Source of the DNA: SURF-24 sp964537965
GTDB taxonomy: Bacteria > Bacteroidota > Ignavibacteria > Ignavibacteriales > SURF-24
DNA length: 15,396 nt
Reading direction: 5' to 3'
Assembly: GCA_964537965.1 (NCBI GenBank)
Contig: CAZIDB010000112.1
Coordinates: forward strand, 1-15,396
The position numbers were made by a program, and so were the translations under genes. This document shows positions 7,307-14,428 of the stretch, one piece after another. Within the stretch, counting starts at the first letter, position 1. The number at the start of each line of letters is the position of its first letter. The notes under the pieces are model-generated. The model saw nothing but the letters and a program-made list of their open reading frames with translations, made no database searches and had not been told where the DNA came from.

Positions 7307-7329
7307 ATTGTGAGTCTTTAACTCAATTC

Positions 7330-8043
7330 TTACTTGTTAAGAATTGTTTTAAGTACTGTTTCTTTCTTTATTTCCTTAGTGCAAAAGAACCAGTCATAAC
7401 ATTTAATATCTTCTTTTGCTTCCATTCTTTCTTTAGCTACTCCACATGAACCTGCTGTGGGGACAATTACATCATCACCCGGTTGCCAGTCTGCCGGTGT
7501 TGCAACCGAAAAAGCATCGGCAGTTTGTAATGCAATTATTACCCTGTAAAGCTCATCAAAATTTCTTCCTAAACTTAACGGATAGTAAATAACGGTTCTG
7601 ATAATACCTTTAGGGTCAATAAAGAAGACGGCACGTACAGCTTTTGTATTACTTTCGCCGGGTTGAATCATCCCATATTTTTTTGCCACTTCCATTGTAA
7701 TGTCTTCAATTAACGGAAATTTAACTTCAACATTTTTCATCCCTTTGTATTCAATTTTTTCTTTTATAGTCCGCAACCAGGCGATATGGCTGTAAAGCCC
7801 GTCAACAGATAATCCAACCAACTTGCAGTTTGCGTTTGCAAATTTTTCTTCCATAGAGGCAAAAGTCATAAATTCAGATGTACAAACCGGGGTGAAATCT
7901 GCTGGGTGACTAAAAAGTATTACCCAGCTACCCGCATAATCATTTGGAAAATTTATTTCTCCCTGTGTAGTAACAGCCTTAAAGGCAGGTGCTTTTTCAC
8001 CAATGCGTGGCATTGATACCGACAAAGTCTCAGAGTTTTCCAT
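7330..8043 (-). CDS. peroxiredoxin, archaeal-type Prx6/AhpC with C-terminal CX5C
   Basis: A 237-residue thiol peroxidase reducing H2O2 and organic peroxides in the cytoplasm. The peroxidatic site is HPADFTPVCTSEF, with Cys54 preceded by the conserved Pro and Thr. The long C-terminal arm carries CYDWFFC (Cys215 and Cys221), the arrangement known from Aeropyrum-type and other archaeal Prx6 enzymes, where the C-terminal cysteines take part in resolving. RVYYPLSLGRN-like residues (VIYYPLSLGRNFDE) before the arm are also typical. The ATG at 8043 is preceded by a strong AGGAGAA ribosome site. It lies 120 bases after the DUF5320 gene and before the hairpin that precedes the NifX operon. Placement next to Fe-S/metal cluster genes suggests peroxide protection of oxygen-sensitive clusters, which is inference. 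Confidence 0.93.
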   Translation of the reverse strand: MENSETLSVSMPRIGEKAPAFKAVTTQGEINFPNDYAGSWVILFSHPADFTPVCTSEFMTFASMEEKFANANCKLVGLSVDGLYSHIAWLRTIKEKIEYKGMKNVEVKFPLIEDITMEVAKKYGMIQPGESNTKAVRAVFFIDPKGIIRTVIYYPLSLGRNFDELYRVIIALQTADAFSVATPADWQPGDDVIVPTAGSCGVAKERMEAKEDIKCYDWFFCTKEIKKETVLKTILNK

Positions 8044-8163
8044 AAGAAGTTCTCCTTTTGTTAATAAATATTTAGAACCATTTAAATGCAGAATAGCGGG
8101 ATTGGGTACCGGTTTAAAAGATTTATTTAATTAAATTGTTTTGTCACTTGTTCAATCGAAGAA

Positions 8164-8382
8164 TTATTTATTGTCAAATCTTCTTCTGCCACCGCCAAAG
8201 CAGTTTCCTTTTCCGCCGCCGCGTGGTCTTCCACCTCTGCCAACTCCAAGTATTTCATTTGTTGTTTCATTAGGTTTTGTGTCGGCTGCTTTTTGTGTTG
8301 AAAGAAAACCTGAACAATGTCCGCGTCTTCCGCCTGTCATTGAGCCTTTGCCCATAGGTCCGGTTCTGTCAAATCCTGGCAT
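8164..8382 (-). CDS. small Gly/Arg-rich DUF5320-type protein
   Basis: A 72-residue protein starting PGFDRTGPMGKGSMTGGRRGHCSG, the characteristic DUF5320 opening. It ends in a glycine- and arginine-rich stretch with Cys61 (GRGGRPRGGGKGNCFGGGRRRF). The ATG at 8382 has an AAGGAGAA ribosome site. DUF5320 proteins have no established function but recur beside NifX-type and Mrp/ORP genes in anaerobic bacteria and archaea. That co-occurrence is the reason to place this gene with the cluster. The coiled-coil tail of longer family members is absent here, while the NifX-type protein at 6723-7238 has a similar-looking tail. Two cysteines (23 and 61) could be metal ligands. An opposite-strand reading frame in the same place is proline-rich only because this gene is glycine-rich. 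Confidence 0.8.
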   Translation of the reverse strand: MPGFDRTGPMGKGSMTGGRRGHCSGFLSTQKAADTKPNETTNEILGVGRGGRPRGGGKGNCFGGGRRRFDNK

Positions 8383-8440
8383 AATACTTCTCCTTAAAAT
8401 GATTAATTGATAGAGTAATACCGCAACAATAATACCAGCG

Positions 8441-8468
8441 TTTATAAATGTAATATTCGAATTTTCAA
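8441..8468 (-). promoter_or_regulatory. sigma70-like promoter of the DUF5320/peroxiredoxin unit
   Basis: On the minus strand TTGAAA (8463-8468) is followed after 16 bases by TATAAA (8441-8446), each a 5-of-6 match to the sigma70 consensus. The predicted transcript start is about 50 bases before the ATG at 8382, leaving room for the clear ribosome site. This is the strongest promoter match I found in the window. It could serve the DUF5320 gene, peroxiredoxin and, by read-through, the NifX operon. Confidence 0.55.
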
Positions 8469-8496
8469 AAGAAAGTTACTTGAACGGTACATTATG

Positions 8497-8532
8497 ATTG
8501 CAATACTGCAATAGGAAATATTCATTACTGCA
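8497..8532 (-). promoter_or_regulatory. operator-like repeats upstream of the DUF5320 promoter
   Basis: An inverted repeat ATTGCA-ATAC-TGCAAT (8497-8512) lies about 30 bases upstream of the -35 box. A direct repeat TACTGCA occurs at 8504-8510 and 8526-8532, 22 bases apart, close to two helical turns. The position upstream of -35 would suit an activator. No regulator gene is in the window and no known binding motif was identified. Confidence 0.35.
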
Positions 8533-8677
8533 CTACAACGATTGTAAATGACCTAATGCTTAAAATCTTAAAATGAAAAATATCTTTTTATTCTTTAACA
8601 TAGTTTTTTCCGTGAATAAATCAGTTAAAGTGAGTCTTTGCAGATATACTACGTTCAGTATTTATTGAAGAACAATA

Positions 8678-8701
8678 TTTATTGAATTTATTATCAATAA
8701 A
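8678..8701 (-). terminator. weak AT-rich stem-loop after trmO
   Basis: TTTATTGA and its complement TCAATAAA surround an 8-base loop, 10 bases after the trmO stop codon. The stem is almost all A:T pairs and no clean T-run follows, so this would be a poor intrinsic terminator. It is listed because it ends the long block of genes before the non-coding interval. Confidence 0.3.
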
Positions 8702-8711
8702 AGAATTCTTT

Positions 8712-9197
8712 CTATTTGAATCTTGTGTCAGATTTTGTTCGTTTTAATTTATTAACCGAATATTGTAGCCAGCCGTCTTTTGTATTAGAAATAGCATCAA
8801 ATTTATTTACATAAGGTTTTATGTCTAATAATGGAGTTCCATCAATTACATCAATATTTTCAATATAAATTATGTTGTCTTTTATTTCGTAAAGTTTCAC
8901 AACAGACAAACCAATTGAATTAGGTCTCTTAGGTGCCCTTGTTGCAAATAATCCATGTGATTCTTTATCGAGGAAAGGGATCACATTTAAATCGAAACCC
9001 TTTACCAGATGAAAATGATATAAAAGAATTATATGTGAGAATTCCTCAAGATCCTTCAACCCAGGGACGTATTCCTTTTTTAATTCAATTGTTCCCTTTA
9101 CTCTTTTAGCGCCTGCAGGTTGAATTGGAACCCCGCTAATATCTTTAAATGGAGAACGAATATATCCGATTGGTTTATAAGAAATCCTGCTGTTCAT
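8712..9197 (-). CDS. trmO: tRNA (N6-threonylcarbamoyladenosine37-N6)-methyltransferase TrmO
   Basis: A 161-residue TrmO/TsaA (YaeB, PF01980) family protein, which uses S-adenosylmethionine to methylate t6A at position 37 of tRNA, as known for the E. coli member. Family blocks are plain: PIGYIRSPF (9-17), LEEFSHIILLYHFH (50-63), HGLFATRAPKRPNSIGLS (81-98) and DGTPLLDIKPY (119-129). It corresponds to the compact archaeal/bacterial form without the long C-terminal extension of the E. coli protein. The ATG lies 10 bases after the mrp stop, so the two are probably co-transcribed. TrmO-family proteins also occur beside metal-cofactor genes in anaerobes, so a role other than tRNA modification is possible for this copy. 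Confidence 0.9.
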   Translation of the reverse strand: MNSRISYKPIGYIRSPFKDISGVPIQPAGAKRVKGTIELKKEYVPGLKDLEEFSHIILLYHFHLVKGFDLNVIPFLDKESHGLFATRAPKRPNSIGLSVVKLYEIKDNIIYIENIDVIDGTPLLDIKPYVNKFDAISNTKDGWLQYSVNKLKRTKSDTRFK

Positions 9198-9207
9198 ATT
9201 GATATAA

Positions 9208-10032
9208 TTAAGCTTTTACTTTGCTGAATTGTACCTGTATTAAATCTGCAATTGATTTGAAAGATTTAGATACTTCACTCTCCGGTTTTTCAAGAACAAT
9301 TGGTTTACCTGCATCTCCAAGTATTCGCGCATCAAGATCAATTGGAACAGAACCGAGTAATGGAATATTATATTGTTGGGATAGCTTTTCACCTCCGCCT
9401 GCTCCAAAAAGCTCTACAACCGCACCACAACGTGGGCAAATAAACCCTGCCATATTCTCAACAATACCGATGTAAGGAATTTTTAATTCTTTTGCCATAT
9501 TAACTGAACGTTCCGCATCAAGTATGGATACATCCTGTGGAGTTGTAACCACAACGGCAAAATCAGGTTTCATCTGTTGTGCAATTGTTAAAATTTCGTC
9601 ACCGGTTCCCGGGGGCAGATCGGCAATTAAATAATCAAGCTCATCCCATTCAACATCTGCAAGAAACTGGTTAATTACTTTTGAGCGCATTGGTCCGCGC
9701 CAAATTAAAGGAGTTCCGTTCTTAAGCAGGCTTGCCATAGAAATCATTTTGGCGCCAAACTTTTCAAAGGGAATCATTTTCTCATTAAGAAAAATTATAT
9801 CGTTATCAACGCCTAACATCTTTGCAACATTTGGTCCGGTTATATCTGCATCAAGAATGCCAACAGAGTAGCCTTCCATTTGCAACGCATAGGCAAGGTT
9901 TACGCTTACTGTTGTTTTTCCAACTCCGCCTTTACCGCTGAATACGGCAATCCTGTGTTTTATTTTAGAAACTGTTTCAGAAATTCTTTTTTCTTCTTCT
10001 TCAAATGCTTTTTGTTTGTCTTGTTGATTCAT
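9208..10032 (-). CDS. mrp: Mrp/NBP35 (ApbC)-family iron-sulfur cluster carrier ATPase
   Basis: A 274-residue P-loop ATPase that binds and transfers Fe-S clusters as a dimer. A charged N-terminal helix (1-25) precedes Walker A GKGGVGKTT (33-41). DADITGPN follows at 61-68, then RGPMRSK (112-118), switch II DLPPGTGD (138-145), and the NBP35/ApbC cluster-binding pair in ENMAGFICPRCG (Cys199 and Cys202). It lacks the N-terminal MIP18/DUF59 domain of many bacterial Mrp proteins. It also lacks the NifX-type C-terminal fusion of the Desulfovibrio MRP of the ORP complex; NifX domains are encoded separately here. It lies upstream of trmO with a 10-base gap. Its nearness to the NifX/ferredoxin-ATPase operon suggests cooperation in cluster assembly. 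Confidence 0.93.
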   Translation of the reverse strand: MNQQDKQKAFEEEEKRISETVSKIKHRIAVFSGKGGVGKTTVSVNLAYALQMEGYSVGILDADITGPNVAKMLGVDNDIIFLNEKMIPFEKFGAKMISMASLLKNGTPLIWRGPMRSKVINQFLADVEWDELDYLIADLPPGTGDEILTIAQQMKPDFAVVVTTPQDVSILDAERSVNMAKELKIPYIGIVENMAGFICPRCGAVVELFGAGGGEKLSQQYNIPLLGSVPIDLDARILGDAGKPIVLEKPESEVSKSFKSIADLIQVQFSKVKA

Positions 10033-10065
10033 ATTATGCCTGTATAATTAACTTCCGATAAATAT

Positions 10066-10695
10066 TTATTTTGTTAAAACAACAATATGACTTGTTGCCG
10101 GTTTGTTTTGTATTTCATTTACAATTTTTAATCCTGTTTTTTCAACCAACCCTTTTATTCCTTTATTGGCAAGGTAAGTTTTATAATTTCTGTAATGGTC
10201 CCTTCCTGCAAAGAATTCTACCGCTTCATTTAGAAAAGTCCAGAATGCTAATGGGCGCGGATAAAGATAATCTATAACAATAACATTATCTGCTGACTCT
10301 GAAAGTACCTTTAAAATTTTTACCCGGTGTTTCTCTTTAATTTCATGAATTACAAAAGAGATTAGGGCATAGTCGTAATGTTTGTTTTCGCTTTGGAAAA
10401 AACTAACAGCGTCACTATGGTAAAAGTTAATTTTGTCAGATGGGTTTTTCAGAAGATTCTTTTCAGCCCTGTCAATGTTTCGTTTTGAAAAATCAATGCC
10501 GTCAATCTTCCTGAAGTTGTCTTTAAATTTAAAAGCAAATCTTCCGGTTCCGCAACCAACATCACAAACAGTACTGTTTTCTGCTATAAATGGTTTAATA
10601 ATATTAAAAGCATTATCTTGATTTGGGGCTATAAAAATGTCATAAAATAAACCATCGTACCAGTGATCTTTATTAATGCTTGCCAGATTTTTCAT
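10066..10695 (-). CDS. class I SAM-dependent methyltransferase
   Basis: A 209-residue methyltransferase with motif I VCDVGCGTGR (43-52), the acidic second strand IDGIDFS, and a motif IV region reading YDYALISFVIHEI. After the core it has a C-terminal helical extension (LAFWTFLNEAVEFFAGRDHYRNYKTYL) rather than the usual terminus, seen in methyltransferases acting on small hydrophobic molecules; substrate unknown. The gene begins at ATG 10695, 14 bases after the flavoprotein stop, and ends 33 bases before mrp. Methyltransferases with the FAGRDHYRNY kind of ending are found in anaerobic clusters with Mrp and NifX genes, to my recollection only. A link to the radical SAM protein or metal cofactor genes is speculative. 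Confidence 0.83.
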   Translation of the reverse strand: MKNLASINKDHWYDGLFYDIFIAPNQDNAFNIIKPFIAENSTVCDVGCGTGRFAFKFKDNFRKIDGIDFSKRNIDRAEKNLLKNPSDKINFYHSDAVSFFQSENKHYDYALISFVIHEIKEKHRVKILKVLSESADNVIVIDYLYPRPLAFWTFLNEAVEFFAGRDHYRNYKTYLANKGIKGLVEKTGLKIVNEIQNKPATSHIVVLTK

Positions 10696-10709
10696 TTAGT
10701 TAACAGCTT

Positions 10710-12047
10710 TTATTTATACCACTTTTTTATTGCATCTGTTGTTGCATTAATAATTGGGTATGCAATAGGAGAAGCCGTTAAAAGCGGATGAGTGCCGATC
10801 TGCATATTGTTTATATCTATGTCGGTCATTTTATTTAAAATCATTACAGCCGCAATATTCAGCATTTCTCCAACTGAATTGCCGCCCATAATTTGTGCGC
10901 CCATTAATGTATGCGAATAAGTTGAGAAAATTAATTTCACTGTAACTTCAGAAGAACCGGGTAATTTTCCGGGATGACGATCAGGAGATTTTGCGATGCC
11001 AACTGTATAATCAAGTAAACGTCTTTTAGCGCGTTTTTCAATAATGCCACTTATGCCAAAAGCAGTATCTCCGATTTTAGTTGCGAATGAACCGAGCACA
11101 CCGGGATATTGACGAATAACTTTTATTGAATAAAGATTAGAGCCAACAAGTCTTCCCTCTGCCATGGCGGTAGATGCAAGCATTATATTTGAGAATTCTC
11201 CCGTAAAGAAATCATACTTGGCGGCGCAATCACCTATTGCAAAAATATCTCTTTTAGAAGTGCGTAAGTAAGCGTCAACCAAAATTCCTTTTCCCTCTTC
11301 ATAATTTAAACCGAACTCTTCTGCTAAAGTAAGATTTGGTTTATAACCGCAGGATACAATTAGAAGATCGCAATTAATTTTTGTACCATCGTTTAATTCA
11401 ATTGCATTTACCTTTTTATCGCCTAAAATTTTCTGAACGCTTTTGCCTGTAATTACTTTGGCGCCTTCTTTTTCAAGAATTTCTTTTACCTTGTTGCCAA
11501 AGTCATCATCCATTGTTGGCAGAAGCACTTCCATCATTTCAACAATAGTTACATCTTTTTTTGCTTTAAGAAGTTCGTCTGCAACCTCAACACCAATATA
11601 ACCGCCGCCAAGAATAACAATCTTTTCTGCTTTTTGAACTTTGGTTTTAAGGTCTTCAAGATAATTTTTATCTTTTTTTACAAGAAAGACTCCTTCTTTA
11701 TCTACGCCTTCAATTTTAGGCATAACAGCTTTTGAACCAGTTGCAATTACAAGTTTTTCAAATTCAATTTCTTCACCACGGTTAAGTTTTAAGGTGTGGT
11801 TTTCTATGGAAGTTGCTTCGTCATTTATAATTTCTACATTGCTAGCAATAAGTGGAGCGTCCGGCAGGATGTTGTCTTTAACTTCTGCCAAAGTATGAAG
11901 CACATACGGAATTCCGCATGGAATCATTGGTTGAGTTTCTTTTCTTATTAAAGCTATTTTTTTATCCGGGTAAGTATTTTTTGCTGAAAGAGCACAGGTT
12001 ACACCTGCTGGACCGCCTCCGACAATAACAATGTTATATTTTTTCAT
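10710..12047 (-). CDS. FAD-dependent pyridine nucleotide-disulfide oxidoreductase (CoA-disulfide reductase/NADH oxidase type)
   Basis: A 445-residue two-dinucleotide-binding flavoprotein. The FAD-binding GGGPAG is at 10-15. The family's single active-site cysteine, Cys44, lies in MIPCGIPY, as in CoA-disulfide reductases, NADH oxidases and NADH-dependent polysulfide reductases. KLVIATGSKA and the NAD(P)H-binding GGGYIGVEVA follow mid-protein. FAIGDCA closes the FAD site, and the C-terminal dimerisation domain has the expected IGTHPLLTASP. No rhodanese domain is attached. The ATG at 12047 has an AAAGGAAC ribosome site. It could reduce CoA disulfide, polysulfide/sulfur, or oxygen. The neighbourhood (sulfur amino-acid lyase, Fe-S genes) favours a thiol or sulfur substrate, without proof. 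Confidence 0.88.
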   Translation of the reverse strand: MKKYNIVIVGGGPAGVTCALSAKNTYPDKKIALIRKETQPMIPCGIPYVLHTLAEVKDNILPDAPLIASNVEIINDEATSIENHTLKLNRGEEIEFEKLVIATGSKAVMPKIEGVDKEGVFLVKKDKNYLEDLKTKVQKAEKIVILGGGYIGVEVADELLKAKKDVTIVEMMEVLLPTMDDDFGNKVKEILEKEGAKVITGKSVQKILGDKKVNAIELNDGTKINCDLLIVSCGYKPNLTLAEEFGLNYEEGKGILVDAYLRTSKRDIFAIGDCAAKYDFFTGEFSNIMLASTAMAEGRLVGSNLYSIKVIRQYPGVLGSFATKIGDTAFGISGIIEKRAKRRLLDYTVGIAKSPDRHPGKLPGSSEVTVKLIFSTYSHTLMGAQIMGGNSVGEMLNIAAVMILNKMTDIDINNMQIGTHPLLTASPIAYPIINATTDAIKKWYK

Positions 12048-12103
12048 TCTTGTTCCTTTTGTTAGAAATATCCTTTACAGGAATTATTTATTTAATAGAG
12101 TTA

Positions 12104-13147
12104 TTAGCCTGATATATTTGCAGAATAGAAATTTACGTTTTGATAGAATGTTTTTGTGATTAAGTGTTGCTTAAGCATACTCTCTAGAATTTCTTTGCGG
12201 CCGCCCATATCTATTATTAGTTTCAACAATGATTCTTCGCGCATAGGATGAACTCTTGTTATTCCAAGAATCTCATCTTCAATTTCACCAGCAGCATAAA
12301 AACTGTCGCTTTCAGGATAAAACAACGTCTCTGAGTTCGGAATATTCTTTTCAATATAATCTGAGAGCTGATCTAATGTTTTTCTATCTGGTGCAGTTGC
12401 AAAACTTTCTGTAGGCGGACGTGTTGGAATCGTAAAATATGATTTATCGCTTCTGAATTTTTTAAGGAAATTCCCGACCTGTTCAATTTCCTTTATGTTA
12501 TCATTTATATTTTTCACAAGCATTGTTTCGGTTGTTAATTTGCCGTTGTAAATTTCAGCGAAATCTTCTATTCCTTTTAATATTATATCCAAACTTAAAC
12601 GGGTATGCGGGCGGTTAATTATTTGCCAGGTCTTATCATTTACAGAATCCACTTTTACTGAAATATAATCTGCAAATAAAAGGTTTTCCTTTACATTATC
12701 ATTCCATAAAAGCGACGAGTTTGTAAAGACTGCAATTTTATAACCAAAGTCTCTTAGAATATGAATATTCTTTCCAAGCGACTTATCAATTGTTGGTTCC
12801 CCGTTTGGTACAAAGCTGATGTAATCAATCTCTAATCCTTTGGCCTCTAATTTTTGTAATTTTTTTTTAACAAAGCAAAATAATTCATATGGAGATAGAC
12901 AAGGCTCATAACAGGTTGAACAGCATTTTGTTTTACCAACCTGACAATAGATGCAGTCATATGTACAAATTTTACAACGTATGTTATTTATGCCAAGGCT
13001 TAAACCTAATCTTCGTGAGGGTACCGGTCCATATATTATTGTACATGGTATGCCGGTTTTTGCTATTACATTATTCTCAAGTTTCTCGCATAAGGTGGAA
13101 GCTTTGTTCTTAAGAAAGTGTTTAATTTTATTTATTTCATTTTTCAT
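12104..13147 (-). CDS. radical SAM protein (COG0731-like)
   Basis: A 347-residue radical SAM enzyme. The 4Fe-4S site is CTYDCIYC (Cys61, Cys65, Cys68), directly after GPVPSRRLGLSLGI (40-53), a signature of the bacterial COG0731 group. That group is named after wyosine-type tRNA synthetases, but its bacterial members have no settled function. Several more cysteines follow the radical SAM loop (75, 76, 79, 83) and could hold another cluster. SFVPNGEPTID fits the GGE-type SAM-binding motif in altered form. The C-terminal region (about 270-347) carries a small helical domain that looks like a winged-helix fold. It lies 56 bases before the flavoprotein gene. The substrate is unknown; a cofactor- or protein-maturation role beside Fe-S genes is inference. 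Confidence 0.87.
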   Translation of the reverse strand: MKNEINKIKHFLKNKASTLCEKLENNVIAKTGIPCTIIYGPVPSRRLGLSLGINNIRCKICTYDCIYCQVGKTKCCSTCYEPCLSPYELFCFVKKKLQKLEAKGLEIDYISFVPNGEPTIDKSLGKNIHILRDFGYKIAVFTNSSLLWNDNVKENLLFADYISVKVDSVNDKTWQIINRPHTRLSLDIILKGIEDFAEIYNGKLTTETMLVKNINDNIKEIEQVGNFLKKFRSDKSYFTIPTRPPTESFATAPDRKTLDQLSDYIEKNIPNSETLFYPESDSFYAAGEIEDEILGITRVHPMREESLLKLIIDMGGRKEILESMLKQHLITKTFYQNVNFYSANISG

Positions 13148-13199
13148 AATGGCCTCGTGAATTATAAATTACACTAAAAATTTCCCGGCCTTTGATTAT

Positions 13200-14381
13200 T
13201 TAAACTTGTTTCAATCCATTTTCAAGATCGGCGATAATATCTTTCAAATCTTCTATGCCAACAGATAACCTTATAAGATCGTCAGTTATTCCGGCTTTGA
13301 TTTTACCTTCTTTGGAAACTTTAGCATGAGTCATTGAAGCCGGGTGTTGAATTAAAGTTTCTACACCGCCAAGCGAAACAGCTAGTAAAGCCAGATGAAG
13401 GTTATTCATAAGTACTTTAGCGGCTTCAAACCCACCCTTTAATCCAAAGCTGATCATTGATCCGCTTCCTTTCATTTGATGTTTTGCTATATCATGTTGC
13501 GGATGAGATTTAAGTCCCGGATATTTAATCCATGCAACTTTGGGATGTTCTTCAAGATAAGCTGCAACCTGTTGGGCATTTTGTTGGGCTCTTTCAATTC
13601 TTATGCTTAAAGTTTTTAAACCGCGCATAACAAGGTAAGCCTGGTGCGGATCCATATTACAACCAAGGCTGATCATCATGTTTCTAAGTTTAGTATAAAT
13701 GTTTTTTTCTTTTGCTATGATAATACCCGCAACAACATCAGCATGCCCATTTATAGATTTTGTCATCGAATGAAAGACAATATCGGCTCCCAGATTAAGT
13801 GGATTTTGCAGATAAGGGCTGCAAAATGTATTATCAACTACAAGCAGAATTCCGTTTTCATGCGCAAGTTTGGCACACGCTGCAATGTCTGTTATATCCA
13901 TGGTGGGATTAGCCGGCGTTTCAATATAAAGCAACTTTGTGTTTGGTTTAAGTGCGCTTTTTACAACATCTATATTTGTAGTATTTATATAGGTTGACTG
14001 GATGCCGAATCTTATAAGTTGATTTTCCATAATGCTGCGAGCCGGTCCGTAAATTGCGTCGGTACTTACAATATGATCTCCGCTGCTTAGCAATGTAAGA
14101 TAGACGGTGCTTACTGCTGCCATTCCGGAACTAACCGCTATTCCTCCATAACCATTTTCAAGAGCAGCTAACTGTTTTTCAAGGGCGTTAATTGTTGGAT
14201 TGCCGATTCTTGTATAAATATATCCGTCACTTTCTCCGTTAAAGCACTTTGCCCCTTCATCTGCATTATCAAAAGCAAAAGTTGAAGTCTGATAAATTGG
14301 AGTTGTTGCGCTTTTATATTGATCCTCAATTTCGCCCCCGTGAATTAATTTTGTGTTGAAACCGCATTCGGTAATATTCAT
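13200..14381 (-). CDS. trans-sulfuration PLP enzyme, methionine gamma-lyase/cystathionine gamma-lyase type
   Basis: A 393-residue PLP-dependent enzyme of the Cys/Met metabolism family. The Schiff-base lysine is Lys208 in HSMTKSINGHADVVAG. Other marks are SSGMAA (84-89, PLP phosphate), YTRIGNPT (56-63), DNTFCSPYL (183-191) and the near-C-terminal GGVETLIQHPASMTH. The overall sequence is closest, to my eye, to methionine gamma-lyases, which release methanethiol, ammonia and 2-oxobutyrate. However, the loop cysteine important in well-known methionine gamma-lyases (YGC) is Pro113 here (YGP). Cystathionine lyase/synthase or homocysteine-forming activity is therefore also possible. The ATG at 14381 has an AGGAAG ribosome site, 47 bases after the arginine decarboxylase gene. 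Confidence 0.92.
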   Translation of the reverse strand: MNITECGFNTKLIHGGEIEDQYKSATTPIYQTSTFAFDNADEGAKCFNGESDGYIYTRIGNPTINALEKQLAALENGYGGIAVSSGMAAVSTVYLTLLSSGDHIVSTDAIYGPARSIMENQLIRFGIQSTYINTTNIDVVKSALKPNTKLLYIETPANPTMDITDIAACAKLAHENGILLVVDNTFCSPYLQNPLNLGADIVFHSMTKSINGHADVVAGIIIAKEKNIYTKLRNMMISLGCNMDPHQAYLVMRGLKTLSIRIERAQQNAQQVAAYLEEHPKVAWIKYPGLKSHPQHDIAKHQMKGSGSMISFGLKGGFEAAKVLMNNLHLALLAVSLGGVETLIQHPASMTHAKVSKEGKIKAGITDDLIRLSVGIEDLKDIIADLENGLKQV

Positions 14382-14428
14382 TAGTTAGCTTCCTGTTTTA
14401 AGTTTTTAAATTAATTTTTGCCAGTGCA

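Larger units (their letters stand above)
8383..8711. other. 329-bp non-coding interval between trmO and the DUF5320 gene
   Basis: No convincing coding frame was found on either strand. The left part (8383-8532) holds the DUF5320 leader, its promoter and operator-like repeats, listed separately. The right part (8533-8711) is very AT-rich. It contains a direct repeat TATTTATTGA (8659-8668 and 8676-8685) and a weak stem after trmO. I see no tRNA or recognisable riboswitch. A small RNA cannot be excluded by eye. Confidence 0.6.

Noticed and set aside
8125..8136. ATTTAATTAAAT palindrome upstream of the peroxiredoxin gene
   Set aside because: It is made only of A and T in an AT-rich genome, so a 12-base palindrome is weak evidence of an operator.
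8141..8410. Plus-strand proline-rich reading frame
   Set aside because: It is the complement of the Gly-rich DUF5320 gene. The minus-strand frame has a family signature, promoter and ribosome site; the plus-strand frame has none.
13148..13199. TATAAT box upstream of the radical SAM gene
   Set aside because: A perfect -10-like hexamer occurs only 13 bases before the ATG, leaving almost no leader, and there is no -35 partner at 16-18 bases. It is likely chance in AT-rich DNA.
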